The position numbers and the translations under genes were made by a program. From Pseudoruegeria sp039972875 (GTDB taxonomy: Bacteria; Pseudomonadota; Alphaproteobacteria; Rhodobacterales; Rhodobacteraceae), in NCBI GenBank assembly GCA_039972875.1, contig JBDWMA010000051.1:1-64000 (forward strand): a DNA stretch of 64,000 nucleotides, in the 5' to 3' direction. The notes beneath the pieces are model-generated. The model did no database searches, was not told the origin of the DNA, and saw only the letters and a list, made by a program, of their open reading frames with translations. This document shows positions 45,029-57,481 of the stretch, piece by piece (position 1 is the first letter of the stretch; every line of letters begins with the position of its first letter).

Positions 45029-48000
45029 ATGGTAGAAGCGCCTAAACGCAAAAAGGGCAGTAAGAGACGAGGCTTTGTCCTTTGGCTTGCAGGACTCACC
45101 ATTCTGATTTGTATTGGAACCGTGGGTTTGGTCGGTGTCTTATTTCAAACGCAAAAAGTGGTGTCCGCACCGGATTGGCTAAAAAAACGCGTGGAACAGC
45201 GGCTCAATGAGTTGTCACCTGACATCGAATTTGAGTTTGATGACGTTTCCTTTGGGTTAACGCCACAGGCCGAACCGACCATCGAATTAATCGGGGCGTC
45301 TGTTCGTCAACCGGGGAGTGAAGCACGCCTCGCATCGTTTGGCTCTATTCGCATTGATTTAGATCCGAGCGTATTGTTGCAGCGAGAGATGCGTCCGCTG
45401 CGGATGGATATTTCTCAATGTCGGTTGGTTGTTCGTCGGGATCGTTCTGGAGCTTTTGATCTGAGCATGGGCAGCACCGGTGGCGCGTTTTACATCGAAG
45501 ACATTCCCATGATTATTGACAATGTTGAGGCTGCGATTGCCACGTCGGCCCTTGGCAGCATTGAAAGGGCAACCGCCAGAGACATTACGATCTTGTTTGA
45601 AGATGATTTGCATGGACATATTACTGAAACCAAAGAGGGGAGCATTTCATTTACGCAAGATACCAAAGGGTTGCGTACAGAAGTTGTGTTGAATGTTCCG
45701 GGTTATGAGGATCGAAAAGCGCAGATATCGCTCGTCGCGGAAAGTGAATTTGGGACGTCTGCTGCTTCGATCAGAACCAAGGCCACTGATGTAAATACAT
45801 CGTTTTTCGCGCGGCATGAACCATCTGCTGTGTGGCTCACGAGCCTGAATGCCCCAATCTCTTCCGAAGCGTCTGTTGAAATAAATGATGCCGGTGGATT
45901 TGGACCCCTTAATACCCGGTTGCGGATTGGCGCTGGGGTGTTGCAGCCAAACTCAGCGACAAAACCAGTAAAATTGGACGGGATCGAGGCAGAGATTTCT
46001 TACGATCTTTTAACCGGCGCGGTCAAATTGCCAGCTTTGAGGGTCCAGTCCGATTTGCTGACCGTTTCAGGGAGTGGACAGGTCTTTTTACAAGACTTTG
46101 TTGATGCACGGCCTCAGGCGTTGGTGGCGCAGGTTCGGATTGACGCCCTTCAGAGTCCCGCAGAGGACATGTTTGATTTTCCATTGGTTTTGCAAGATGG
46201 CGCTGTGGATCTTCATTTTCAGTTTAACCCCTTTACGCTCCGGGTTGGGCAGGCCTCTATTTCTGATGGAAAAACGCGCATTCGAGCCAAAGGTCACGCG
46301 ACAGCCCTCCCTGAGGGGTGGAAGGTGTCGATTGATGCCTATGCGGATCAGTTGAGCCCTGAGAACCTCGTAGGATATTGGCCAAAAAATGTTGCTCCAA
46401 AAGCCCGAGGTTGGCTTGCGAACAATATTTTTGAAGGTGTTGGTAAAAATGGTTATGTGGCCGCGCGTATTGCGCCGGGGGAAGCGCCCAAAGTCAATGT
46501 TGGCTTCGAATTTGAAGAGGCGACCGTTGGTTTCATTCCGAATTTCCCACCAATATCTGGCGGGCGAGGGCACGGGGTGATTTCTGGCAATAGCCTGTCT
46601 GTCACAGTGGCCAATGGTGTGGTTGCTACGGGTCCCCACAGTGTAGATATTTCAGGAAGTGTGGTGCAAATCCCTGATATGCGCATTCGGCCTGCTCCGG
46701 GAATTGTTGATCTGAGAACAACGTCAGAGCTTACGTCATTGTTGTCTTTGCTGGATCAAGCGCCTCTGCGGTTGATAGAGCGGGCCGGGCGTTCGGCCAC
46801 ATTGGCAAACGGGCGAGCGACAGCGCAAGCAAGGTTAGAGTTGCCATTCACAAAACATACCCGCGCCAAGGATGTCACTTTTGATGTGAGCGGTACAATT
46901 GAACATATCGTTAGTGATACACTGATTCCGGATCGGCGATTAGAGGCAGACATCATGCATGTGGGGGCGGATCCGCAAACGTTGTGGGTGTCTGGGGCTG
47001 GCACTGTTGACGGCGCAGGGTTTGATGTGAATTGGCTGCAACCCTTGGGGGTGGCCTATCAGAATGGCAGCATCGTAAAAGGTGAGGTTACGCTGTCACC
47101 GCAATTTGCGCAGACTTTTAATGTTGGTGTCGCCCCTGAAGATCTGTCTGGGAAAAGCTCTGCATCGGTAACTTTGACCCTGCCAACAGAAGGGGCTGCG
47201 CAATATCGGATGACGTCCGATCTGATGGGGCTCGGTTTGGCGATTGATGCGCTGAAATGGCGAAAAACCGAAGGAGAGCCTGTTTCACTTGATGTTGTTG
47301 GCGAACTTGGATCTCCTCCGTCTGTAGATCGATTGTCGATGGATGGGGCAGGGCTGACATTGGTCGGGTCGGTGGGCCTTTCCCCTGATGGGGGATTACA
47401 GCGTGCCACATTTGATCCATTGCGGGTCGGGGCGTGGCTAAATGGGCGGGCTGAGATCACGGGGCGCGGTGCCGGTTTGGCCCCGGAAATTGCCCTGACA
47501 GGGTCGAAGCTGGACCTCCGCAGATTGGGGGCTGGCGGCAATGGTCGCGCTGGTGGGGCCCCGATGTCGGTGGCCTTTGAGCGTGTTCAGCTGAATGATA
47601 CCTATTTCATGACCGCCCTAAAGGGCCAGTTGGGGCAAGCCGGATCACCTGATCGCATTTCGGGATTGCTCAATGGGAGGGCCTCTGTGTCAGTTGCAAT
47701 GCGCCCGTCCGAATATGGAACAGCCTATGAGTTGTCCGCAGCAGACGGCAGTATGGTCTTGACGGCAATTGATCTATTAGAGAATGGAAAAGGTGGCCCT
47801 TTATCAGTGTCACTGGTGCCTCGGGCGGAAAAAGGCGCATTCAATGGCTCTCTACAGTTTAAGGATTTAGGGGTACGTGGGGCTCCGGTTCTGGCTGATA
47901 TGTTGGGGGCAATCAGTGTTGTCGGATTGTTGGAACAGATGAACGGGAGGGGGATCGTCTTTAACGATGTTCAAAGTGATTTCGTCTTGACGCCAGATCG

Positions 48001-48292
48001 CTTAATCATCACGAAAGGCAGCGCAGTGGGCAGCTCTCTTGGGGTGTCTTTGGATGGCACATATTATCTGGCAGAAAAATCTATGGACCTTCAGGGCGTC
48101 ATTTCGCCGGTGTATCTGGTGAATTCTGTAGGGTCAGGATTGACTCGAAAAGGGGAAGGTCTTTTTGGGTTCTCCTACCGTTTGACGGGTCCAGCTAATG
48201 ACCCCAAGGTTTCGGTAAATCCACTATCCCTTTTAACACCGGGTATGTTCCGCAGCATTTTCCGCAAAGCGCCCCCGGAGGTGTCTCAATGA
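45029..48292 (+). CDS. AsmA-like/DUF3971 envelope protein (YhdP-type)
   Basis: A 1087-residue protein with one N-terminal membrane helix (residues ~13-35, LWLAGLTILICIGTVGLVGVLF) and a very long periplasmic part of beta strands. DUF3971 and AsmA-like C-terminal regions are suggested by repeated strand-turn motifs such as KWKVSIDAYADQLSPENLV and KSMDLQGVISPVYLVN. Proteins of this class bridge the membranes and move lipids to the outer membrane. Overlaps queA by four bases (ATGA). Length is within the family range. Confidence 0.85.
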   Translation: MVEAPKRKKGSKRRGFVLWLAGLTILICIGTVGLVGVLFQTQKVVSAPDWLKKRVEQRLNELSPDIEFEFDDVSFGLTPQAEPTIELIGASVRQPGSEARLASFGSIRIDLDPSVLLQREMRPLRMDISQCRLVVRRDRSGAFDLSMGSTGGAFYIEDIPMIIDNVEAAIATSALGSIERATARDITILFEDDLHGHITETKEGSISFTQDTKGLRTEVVLNVPGYEDRKAQISLVAESEFGTSAASIRTKATDVNTSFFARHEPSAVWLTSLNAPISSEASVEINDAGGFGPLNTRLRIGAGVLQPNSATKPVKLDGIEAEISYDLLTGAVKLPALRVQSDLLTVSGSGQVFLQDFVDARPQALVAQVRIDALQSPAEDMFDFPLVLQDGAVDLHFQFNPFTLRVGQASISDGKTRIRAKGHATALPEGWKVSIDAYADQLSPENLVGYWPKNVAPKARGWLANNIFEGVGKNGYVAARIAPGEAPKVNVGFEFEEATVGFIPNFPPISGGRGHGVISGNSLSVTVANGVVATGPHSVDISGSVVQIPDMRIRPAPGIVDLRTTSELTSLLSLLDQAPLRLIERAGRSATLANGRATAQARLELPFTKHTRAKDVTFDVSGTIEHIVSDTLIPDRRLEADIMHVGADPQTLWVSGAGTVDGAGFDVNWLQPLGVAYQNGSIVKGEVTLSPQFAQTFNVGVAPEDLSGKSSASVTLTLPTEGAAQYRMTSDLMGLGLAIDALKWRKTEGEPVSLDVVGELGSPPSVDRLSMDGAGLTLVGSVGLSPDGGLQRATFDPLRVGAWLNGRAEITGRGAGLAPEIALTGSKLDLRRLGAGGNGRAGGAPMSVAFERVQLNDTYFMTALKGQLGQAGSPDRISGLLNGRASVSVAMRPSEYGTAYELSAADGSMVLTAIDLLENGKGGPLSVSLVPRAEKGAFNGSLQFKDLGVRGAPVLADMLGAISVVGLLEQMNGRGIVFNDVQSDFVLTPDRLIITKGSAVGSSLGVSLDGTYYLAEKSMDLQGVISPVYLVNSVGSGLTRKGEGLFGFSYRLTGPANDPKVSVNPLSLLTPGMFRSIFRKAPPEVSQ

Positions 48293-49347
48293 AACTATCA
48301 GATTTTGATTTTGATCTGCCGGAGTCCCTAATTGCAACACGGCCAGCGGTGCCACGCACGTCTGCAAAGATGCTTTATGCAACGGCTGGTACTTTGTCCG
48401 ATCGCCAGGTTCATGATTTGCCAAGCCTATTGCGGGCCGGTGACCGGTTGGTGCTGAATGACACAAAGGTAATTCCCGCGCGTTTAGAAGGGGCCCGCCA
48501 TAGAACGGGGCCAGAGGGTGCGACGCAAGCCAAAATCTCTGTGACACTGTTAGAGCCTCGAGTTGACGGGCAATGGCTGGCTTTACTGAAGCCACTTAAA
48601 AAAATCCGCGAGGGGGAAAGAATTGAGTTTGGCACCGGCCTTAGTGCGGACTTGATCGAAAAGAAAGATGGAGAGGCGTTACTGGCTTTTAACTTGTTTG
48701 GGGATGATTTCGACGCAGCATTGCAAGATGTTGGTGCGATGCCACTCCCCCCCTATATTGCCGCGAAACGTCCGGCAGACGATCAGGATCACACCGATTA
48801 TCAGACGGTTTTTGCGCGCAATAGCGGCGCCGTTGCAGCGCCAACGGCATCGTTGCATTTTGATGAGGCGTTATTGGCCAGACTGGCCGAAATCGGGGTA
48901 AGTTTTACCCATGTCACCCTGCATGTCGGGGCTGGTACGTTTTTGCCTGTAAAAACCGACGATGTGTCAGAGCACAAAATGCATTCCGAATGGGGCGAGG
49001 TGTCCGCTGCCGCCGCTTCTGAAATTAATCAAACCAAAATGGCCGGTGGACGGGTCATCCCTGTCGGGACAACTGCCCTGCGTTTAATCGAAACGGCAGC
49101 CCGTGAAACCGGAGTCGTTGAGCCATGGCGCGGGCCGACGGATATATTCATCACCCCCGGTTTTAAATTCAACGCCACAGATGCCTTGATGACCAACTTT
49201 CATTTACCAAAATCTACACTGATGATGTTGGTGAGTGCCTTTATGGGGACCACGTGGGTGCGCGAAATCTATTCCCATGCCATTCAAGAGGAATATCGCT
49301 TTTTCTCTTACGGAGATTCTTCTTTGCTGTGTCCGAAAGAACTCTAA
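48289..49347 (+). CDS. queA: S-adenosylmethionine:tRNA ribosyltransferase-isomerase
   Basis: A 352-residue enzyme that adds the ribosyl part of SAM to preQ1 in tRNA during queuosine synthesis. Markers: FDFDLPESLIATRPA, LNDTKVIPARL, LPPYIAAKRPADDQDHTDYQTVFA, HVTLHVGAGTF and TNFHLPKSTLMMLVSAFMG. The start overlaps the AsmA-like gene. Tgt, the partner enzyme, is not in the window. No terminator with T run is seen behind it. Confidence 0.96.
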   Translation: MKLSDFDFDLPESLIATRPAVPRTSAKMLYATAGTLSDRQVHDLPSLLRAGDRLVLNDTKVIPARLEGARHRTGPEGATQAKISVTLLEPRVDGQWLALLKPLKKIREGERIEFGTGLSADLIEKKDGEALLAFNLFGDDFDAALQDVGAMPLPPYIAAKRPADDQDHTDYQTVFARNSGAVAAPTASLHFDEALLARLAEIGVSFTHVTLHVGAGTFLPVKTDDVSEHKMHSEWGEVSAAAASEINQTKMAGGRVIPVGTTALRLIETAARETGVVEPWRGPTDIFITPGFKFNATDALMTNFHLPKSTLMMLVSAFMGTTWVREIYSHAIQEEYRFFSYGDSSLLCPKEL

Positions 49348-49428
49348 AAACGACTGACATGGGTCGCCCATAAAACATCGAATCTTTTGACGTTGTGCGA
49401 ATTGCTTTTTAACAAATGGAGTAATTCG

Positions 49429-50685
49429 ATGCTGGACGTCCTCAAATCATCTTGGGCCCTGTTGCTGGGTATGCTGTTGCTGATGGTCGGCAATGGAATG
49501 CAGGGGACATTGTTGGGAGTACGCGGCGACATCGAAGGGTTTTCGACCTTTGAAATGTCGATCATTGTCTCAGCCTATTTCGTCGGGTTCTTATTTGCGT
49601 CTCGTCAAACGCCCAACTGGATAAAAAGGGTCGGGCACGTTCGAGTTTTTGCAGCACTCGGGTCCTTTATTTCCGCGGTGATCATTCTGTACCCGGCATT
49701 GACCAACCCCATAGCGTGGACCATTGGGCGGTTCATTGTCGGGTATTGTTTTTGTGGGGTCTACGTTACGGCTGAAAGCTGGTTGAACCACTCCGCCACC
49801 AACGACAACCGAGGCAAAGCTCTTTCGTTGTATCTGCTTGTACAGATGGCAGGTATCGTGACAGCGCAATTCATGATCACAATGGGCGATCCTGCTGGCT
49901 TTATCTTGTTTGTGATCCCTTCGGTGCTGGTTTCCATTTCATTCGCCCCGATTTTGTTGTCGATTTCCCCGACGCCGGTGTTTGGGACCGCAAAACCCAT
50001 GACTTTGCGTGAATTGGTGACAATCTCTCCACTTGGTTGTGTCACGATGGCGTTGCTTGGCGGTATTTTCTCAGCCCAGTTCGGGATGTCCGCTGTATAT
50101 GGATCAGAAGCTGGGATGACAGTTCCTGAAATCTCTACATTTATTTCAGCTATCTATATTGGCGCTTTGGTCATGCAATACCCTATTGGTTGGGTGTCGG
50201 ATCGAATGGATCGCCGAGTTTTGATCATCGCGGTAGCAATTGTCGGTGGCGTCGCCTCCGTGCTGGCGATGATTTATGGCAGTAATTTTGCGATCTTGTT
50301 ACCTTTGGCTTTCTTAATCGGAGGATGTTCCAATCCGCTCTATGCACTGGCAATTGCTTATACCAACGACTTCCTGGAGCCCGAGGATATGGCGGCCGCG
50401 TCAGGCGGTCTTTTGTTTATCAACGGTTTGGGTGCGATTGCAGGTCCGGTGACCACAGGTTGGTTGATGGGGGCCATTGGTCCCGAAGGGTTCTTTGCAT
50501 TCCTTGCGATACTGCTGTTTTGCGTCGTTCTCTTTGGTTTGTACCGGACGACACAGCGGGCAGCGCCGTCCATCGAAGACACTGGTCATTATGCGGCTAT
50601 TTCACCTTCTGCCTCTCCGATTGTGGTCGAAGTGGCACAAGAAGTTGCAATTGAGACAGCCCTGGAAGAAGAAAGTAGCATTTAG
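49429..50685 (+). CDS. Major facilitator superfamily transporter, YcaD-like
   Basis: A 418-residue protein with twelve membrane segments. The first is SWALLLGMLLLMVGNGMQGTLLGVRGD, a form typical of the YcaD/sugar-type MFS subgroup; the central loop is short. GWVSDRMDRR between helices 8 and 9 is the classic MFS loop. ATG 49429 follows GGAG. The substrate is unknown. The C-terminal ~35 residues are acidic and cytosolic (VAQEVAIETALEEESS). Confidence 0.85.
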   Translation: MLDVLKSSWALLLGMLLLMVGNGMQGTLLGVRGDIEGFSTFEMSIIVSAYFVGFLFASRQTPNWIKRVGHVRVFAALGSFISAVIILYPALTNPIAWTIGRFIVGYCFCGVYVTAESWLNHSATNDNRGKALSLYLLVQMAGIVTAQFMITMGDPAGFILFVIPSVLVSISFAPILLSISPTPVFGTAKPMTLRELVTISPLGCVTMALLGGIFSAQFGMSAVYGSEAGMTVPEISTFISAIYIGALVMQYPIGWVSDRMDRRVLIIAVAIVGGVASVLAMIYGSNFAILLPLAFLIGGCSNPLYALAIAYTNDFLEPEDMAAASGGLLFINGLGAIAGPVTTGWLMGAIGPEGFFAFLAILLFCVVLFGLYRTTQRAAPSIEDTGHYAAISPSASPIVVEVAQEVAIETALEEESSI

Positions 50686-50780
50686 CGGTTTGATGTCGGT
50701 TAACCTTGCTTAATTAAGAAATAATTGTAACGGTTTCCCTATCTGGGGACTTTGTAAAAACGGCAATATGGAGGCCGATC

Positions 50781-51353
50781 ATGTTACGTCCAGAAGACGT
50801 TCTTGCGTTTTGGTTAGACGAAGTAGGCCCGAAAGGGTGGTACGCAGGGGGATCCGAGCTTGATGAACGGATCAGGGTGTTAGCGGAACCCACTTGGAAT
50901 GAGGCGATGAAGGGCAGCTGTGGAATGTGGCTGACCTATCCCAGCGGGGCACTGGCTTATACAATCTTGATGGATCAATTTCCGCGCAATATGTATCGCG
51001 ATACAGGCAAGGCCTTTTCGTCCGATATTGCAGCGAAATCTGCATCCAAGATTTCGATCAAGAAAAACTGGGATCTAAGAATAGACGAACCGGCACGCCA
51101 GTTCTTTTACCTTCCATTGATGCATTCCGAATGCCTTGGTGATCAAGAACGATGTGTGCGTCTCATGTTGACACGGATGCCCAAGACAGGTGAACAGCAG
51201 TTGTTCCATGCCAAGGCACATCGTGAAATTATCCGCATGTTTGGCAGATTTCCTTACCGAAATGAGGCGTTGTCCCGTTCAACTTCGGTGCCTGAGGCCG
51301 CATTCATCGACAAAGGCGGGTATTCTGCCGCTATGGACGCGGTACGCGCTTAA
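50781..51353 (+). CDS. DUF924 family protein
   Basis: A 190-residue protein with GGAGG before ATG 50781. The all-helical TPR-like fold of DUF924 is recognised from VLAFWLDEVGPKGWYAGGSELD, LILMDQFPRNMYRDTGKAF (LDQFPRN-type motif) and FFYLPLMHSE. Function not established. It stands between an MFS transporter and lpd, with a terminator-like hairpin behind. Confidence 0.9.
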   Translation: MLRPEDVLAFWLDEVGPKGWYAGGSELDERIRVLAEPTWNEAMKGSCGMWLTYPSGALAYTILMDQFPRNMYRDTGKAFSSDIAAKSASKISIKKNWDLRIDEPARQFFYLPLMHSECLGDQERCVRLMLTRMPKTGEQQLFHAKAHREIIRMFGRFPYRNEALSRSTSVPEAAFIDKGGYSAAMDAVRA

Positions 51354-51365
51354 ACCGATTACATT

Positions 51366-51392
51366 CAACAGGCCCCCTAAAAGTGCCTGTTG
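51366..51392 (+). terminator. Terminator-like hairpin behind the DUF924 gene
   Basis: CAACAGGC and GCCTGTTG form an 8-bp stem around an 11-base loop, 12 bases after the stop; no clear T run. Confidence 0.5.
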
Positions 51393-51456
51393 ATTGATTG
51401 CCGTTTGATCTGCGCTAGATTATCGTCGAACTACTTTTCACAAGGAGTGGTTTGAT

Positions 51457-52851
51457 ATGGCAGCCAAGTCTTTCGATTTGATCGTAATTGGTGCAGGTCC
51501 TGGGGGCTATGTGGCCGCTATTCGTGGGGCACAGCTGGGGTTGAATGTTGCGGTCGTAGAGCGAGAGCATATGGGCGGCATTTGCCTAAATTGGGGATGT
51601 ATCCCGACCAAGGCACTCTTAAGATCTGCCGAAATGTACCATAATATGGAACGCGCCAAAGAATTTGGTCTGTCGACGGGCAAGATCGGGTTTGACCTTG
51701 ATGCGATCGTTCAGCGCTCGCGCGGCGTGGCCAAGCAAATGGCTGGCGGTATTTCTCATCTCATGAAAAAGAACAAGATTACTGTCGTCATGGGGGAGGC
51801 CACTCTGCCCGTCAAAGGCAAGGTTTTAGTCAAAACCGACAAGGGCTCCGAGGAGCTCTCTGCCAAAAACATTATCCTTGCTACCGGCGCACGCGCGCGG
51901 GAATTGCCGGGACTTGAGGCTGACGGAGATCAGGTCTGGACGTACAAACACGCGTTGCAGCCTGTGCGGATGCCCAAAAAACTATTGGTGATCGGTTCTG
52001 GGGCAATTGGTATAGAATTTGCGAGCTTTTACAACACATTGGGCGCGAACACTACAGTGGTCGAAGTCATGGATCGTGTGCTGCCTGTTGAAGATAAAGA
52101 CATCTCTGCTTTTGCAAAAAAGAGCTTTGTTAAACAAGGAATGAACATCATGGAAAAAGCCATGGTGAAAAAGTTGGATCGGACCAAGGGAAAAGTAACG
52201 GCCCATATTGAAACCGGTGGAAAAATCGAAAAACACGATTTTGATACGGTGATTTCGGCCGTTGGGATTGTGGGCAATGTTGAAAATCTGGGCCTAGAGG
52301 GGCTGGGTGTGAAAATCGACCGCACGCATGTGGTAACGGATGAATTCTGCCGCACAGATGTTGAGGGGCTTTATGCGATCGGAGATATCGCAGGTGCACC
52401 ATGGCTTGCGCATAAAGCCAGCCATGAGGGAGTCATGGTTGCCGAACTCATTGCCGGAAAACAAGCGCATCCTGTCAAACCTGAAAGCATCGCAGGCTGC
52501 ACTTATTGTCATCCACAGGTCGCAAGTGTTGGCTATTCCGAGGCCAAAGCCAATGAACTGGGCTATGAGGTAAAAGTTGGTAAATTTCCCTTCGTTGGCA
52601 ATGGTAAAGCTGTTGCAATGGGAGAGGCAGAGGGAATGGTCAAAACCGTGTTTGACGCTAAAACCGGAGAGCTGCTTGGCGCGCATATGATCGGGGCAGA
52701 GGTGACTGAGATGATCCAAGGCTATGTCATCGGGCGTCAGCTCGAGACCACCGAAGAGGATTTGATGAACACGGTGTTTCCACATCCGACCATGTCAGAA
52801 ATGATGCATGAAAGCGTGCTGGACGCCTATGGTCGCGTTATTCACATGTAA
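51457..52851 (+). CDS. lpdA: Dihydrolipoyl dehydrogenase
   Basis: A 464-residue FAD enzyme that re-oxidises dihydrolipoamide for 2-oxoacid dehydrogenase complexes. FAD site GAGPGGYVAA, redox cysteines Cys43 and Cys48 in GICLNWGCIPTKALL, the NAD site GSGAIGIEFASF, and the C-terminal HPTMSEMMHE with the catalytic His-Glu are all present. Alphaproteobacteria often carry several lpd genes; this one is not beside pdh or suc genes, so its complex is unclear. An AGGAG site precedes ATG 51457. Confidence 0.95.
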   Translation: MAAKSFDLIVIGAGPGGYVAAIRGAQLGLNVAVVEREHMGGICLNWGCIPTKALLRSAEMYHNMERAKEFGLSTGKIGFDLDAIVQRSRGVAKQMAGGISHLMKKNKITVVMGEATLPVKGKVLVKTDKGSEELSAKNIILATGARARELPGLEADGDQVWTYKHALQPVRMPKKLLVIGSGAIGIEFASFYNTLGANTTVVEVMDRVLPVEDKDISAFAKKSFVKQGMNIMEKAMVKKLDRTKGKVTAHIETGGKIEKHDFDTVISAVGIVGNVENLGLEGLGVKIDRTHVVTDEFCRTDVEGLYAIGDIAGAPWLAHKASHEGVMVAELIAGKQAHPVKPESIAGCTYCHPQVASVGYSEAKANELGYEVKVGKFPFVGNGKAVAMGEAEGMVKTVFDAKTGELLGAHMIGAEVTEMIQGYVIGRQLETTEEDLMNTVFPHPTMSEMMHESVLDAYGRVIHM

Positions 52852-52903
52852 GCACTCATGTTAGCGCTAAGAACGCCGCGCGTGATTTAGGTAAGGTTTT
52901 TAG

Positions 52904-54079
52904 ATGTCTGACGTATCAAAAACGTCTTTTGGGACGGTTTTTGCCATTTGGGTCGCTGGATTGTGCGCTGCGGGTCAATTTGCCAAAGTCAGTGTCTCCT
53001 ATGGTGCATTGGCCGAAGTTTATCCCGATGCCGGTGCTGCGTTAGGCCTGACGGTGTCGTTGATATCCGGGATGGGAATGGTCCTTGGCGCGGTGGCTGG
53101 GCAATTGGTGGCCGGGCTTGGCTTCCGACCTGTGTTGGTTTGGGGGTTATGTCTTGGGGCGGCAATGTCTTTTGCTCAGGCGACAGACCTTGGATTTGGT
53201 CTATTTCTGGCCACTCGATTCCTAGAAGGTTTGTCACATCTTGCTATTGTTGTGGCTGCCCCGACTTTGATCGCAAAAGTAACAGCATCCAAGCATCACC
53301 CGGCGGCGATGACCCTGTGGAGTTGCTTTTTTGGAGTCGCTTTTGCAGGCACGGCATGGTTTGGCGCGCCGATTGTAGCTAACCACGGACCGGGACCGCT
53401 ATTTGTTTTGCACGGAATTGCCTGTTGTGTCATGGCCGGTGTGTTAGCGCTCCTTTTACCCAAGGATGACACCGCTGAGGTTTCACTCCCATCATTTGCA
53501 AAACTGCTGACAAACCAAACGAGTGTATATGGATCGCCCTTTACCAGTTCACCGGCTTTGGGCTGGTTGTTCTACACGATCACATTTGTCGGTCTGCTAA
53601 CGCTTTTGCCTGATATGTTGGGACCGCAACGGGGGATTGCTCTAATTGGTGTGTTGCCGCTGATTAGCATTATCAGCTCGTTTACTTTGGGTGTTCAACT
53701 GTTGCACAGATGTGCGGCCTTCAAGGTGCTGATGGCAGGTTTCGTCGGCAGTGCGATTGCAATGGCGGTGTTTCTGCTCTGGCCTGATCGAAATGTTGCG
53801 TTTTATCTTTTGGCGATCTCATGGGGGCTCGTGCAGGGGGCCGGATTTGCAATGGTACCACAGCTGAATTCCACAACCGAAGATCGGGCTCGGGCAAATG
53901 GCGCTTTGGCACAGATGGGTAATCTTGGAAATCTCGTGGGAACTCCGGTACTTGCTATTGTATTAGTCACCGGGGGACCTGCTGCGGTCGCGGTCACTCT
54001 TGGGGTGCTTTATGGCATTGGGTTTCTTGTTCAACTCTTTCTGCGCAGGATGCGTCAGCACAACGGTGTTGGCAACTGA
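52904..54079 (+). CDS. Major facilitator superfamily transporter
   Basis: A 391-residue protein with about twelve membrane segments, beginning FGTVFAIWVAGLCAAGQFAKVSVSYGALAEVY. Between helices 2 and 3 the typical MFS loop is changed (GAVAGQLVAGLGFRP). The substrate cannot be given. The gene starts 52 bases behind lpd. The run ends with QLFLRRMRQHNG, a basic cytosolic tail. Confidence 0.85.
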   Translation: MSDVSKTSFGTVFAIWVAGLCAAGQFAKVSVSYGALAEVYPDAGAALGLTVSLISGMGMVLGAVAGQLVAGLGFRPVLVWGLCLGAAMSFAQATDLGFGLFLATRFLEGLSHLAIVVAAPTLIAKVTASKHHPAAMTLWSCFFGVAFAGTAWFGAPIVANHGPGPLFVLHGIACCVMAGVLALLLPKDDTAEVSLPSFAKLLTNQTSVYGSPFTSSPALGWLFYTITFVGLLTLLPDMLGPQRGIALIGVLPLISIISSFTLGVQLLHRCAAFKVLMAGFVGSAIAMAVFLLWPDRNVAFYLLAISWGLVQGAGFAMVPQLNSTTEDRARANGALAQMGNLGNLVGTPVLAIVLVTGGPAAVAVTLGVLYGIGFLVQLFLRRMRQHNGVGN

Positions 54080-54111
54080 TTCAATATTCACTTTTTGTTC
54101 TCATTTTCTTG

Positions 54112-54140
54112 TTGGCGTTCTGGAACAGATGACCTATCTG
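54112..54140 (+). promoter_or_regulatory. Candidate promoter of uvrA with internal palindrome
   Basis: TTGGCG and TATCTG with a 17-base spacer, 26 bases before ATG 54166. The palindrome GTTCTGGAAC (54117-54126) overlaps the -35 box and spacer. It shares half-sites with SOS boxes, but the alphaproteobacterial LexA spacing (GTTC-N7-GTTC) is not met. Confidence 0.4.
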
Positions 54141-54165
54141 TAAACGGCGAGTGGATGAGGACCCT

Positions 54166-57030
<2,865 letters not shown>

Positions 57031-57054
57031 CTGAATGATGAAAAGGACCGTCTT

Positions 57055-57420
57055 GTGACTGTAGTGCTGGGACGTGTGATTATTTTCACCAAAAAGATGG
57101 ACGAAATGACTGCTTTTTATTGTCGGCATTTCGAATTCGAAGTGCCCTCCGCTGAGATGGACAATATCATAGAGCTCAAATCGCCTGAGGGTGGCGCGTC
57201 ATTGTTGTTACACCGGGTCTCGGATAAACGCAAAGAAGGACAAGCGATCTTAAAGTTGGTTTTTGATATCGAGGATGTTCCTGAATTTTGTGCAAAGGCC
57301 GAAAGGAATGGATTGAAATTCGGTCCATTGCTTATGGGGGATGGATATCAGTTTGCAAATGCAAAAGACCCGGCTGGAAACAGCATATCTGTATCCAGCC
57401 GGGCTTTTATTTCGCATTAG
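57055..57420 (+). CDS. VOC (glyoxalase/bleomycin-resistance fold) protein
   Basis: A 121-residue protein starting at GTG 57055 with AAGGA eight bases upstream. The VOC fold is visible: LGRVIIFTKKMDEMTAFYCRHFEFE (first half) and VFDIEDVPEFCAKAERNGLKF with FANAKDPAGNSISVSS (second half). Metal residues are not conserved clearly, so the substrate and reaction are open. The last residues are encoded by the 5' arm and 3' arm of a terminator hairpin (57369-57411). Possibly in the transcript of uvrA, 24 bases upstream. Confidence 0.83.
   Translation: MTVVLGRVIIFTKKMDEMTAFYCRHFEFEVPSAEMDNIIELKSPEGGASLLLHRVSDKRKEGQAILKLVFDIEDVPEFCAKAERNGLKFGPLLMGDGYQFANAKDPAGNSISVSSRAFISH
57369..57411 (+). terminator. 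Terminator inside the 3' end of the VOC gene
   Basis: CCCGGCTGGA and TCCAGCCGGG form a 10-bp stem around a 15-base loop, followed by CTTTTATTTCG, all before the TAG at 57418. The gene has no space for a separate terminator. Confidence 0.75.
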
Positions 57421-57481
57421 ACCGGACGATTTTATGTCAGATCAAGAACCGGCAGACAGCAGCTGTCGGACTGATTGGTTC

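Noticed and set aside
54097..54126. SOS box before uvrA
   Set aside because: The GTTC copies are not at the 7-base spacing; only a GTTCTGGAAC palindrome is present.
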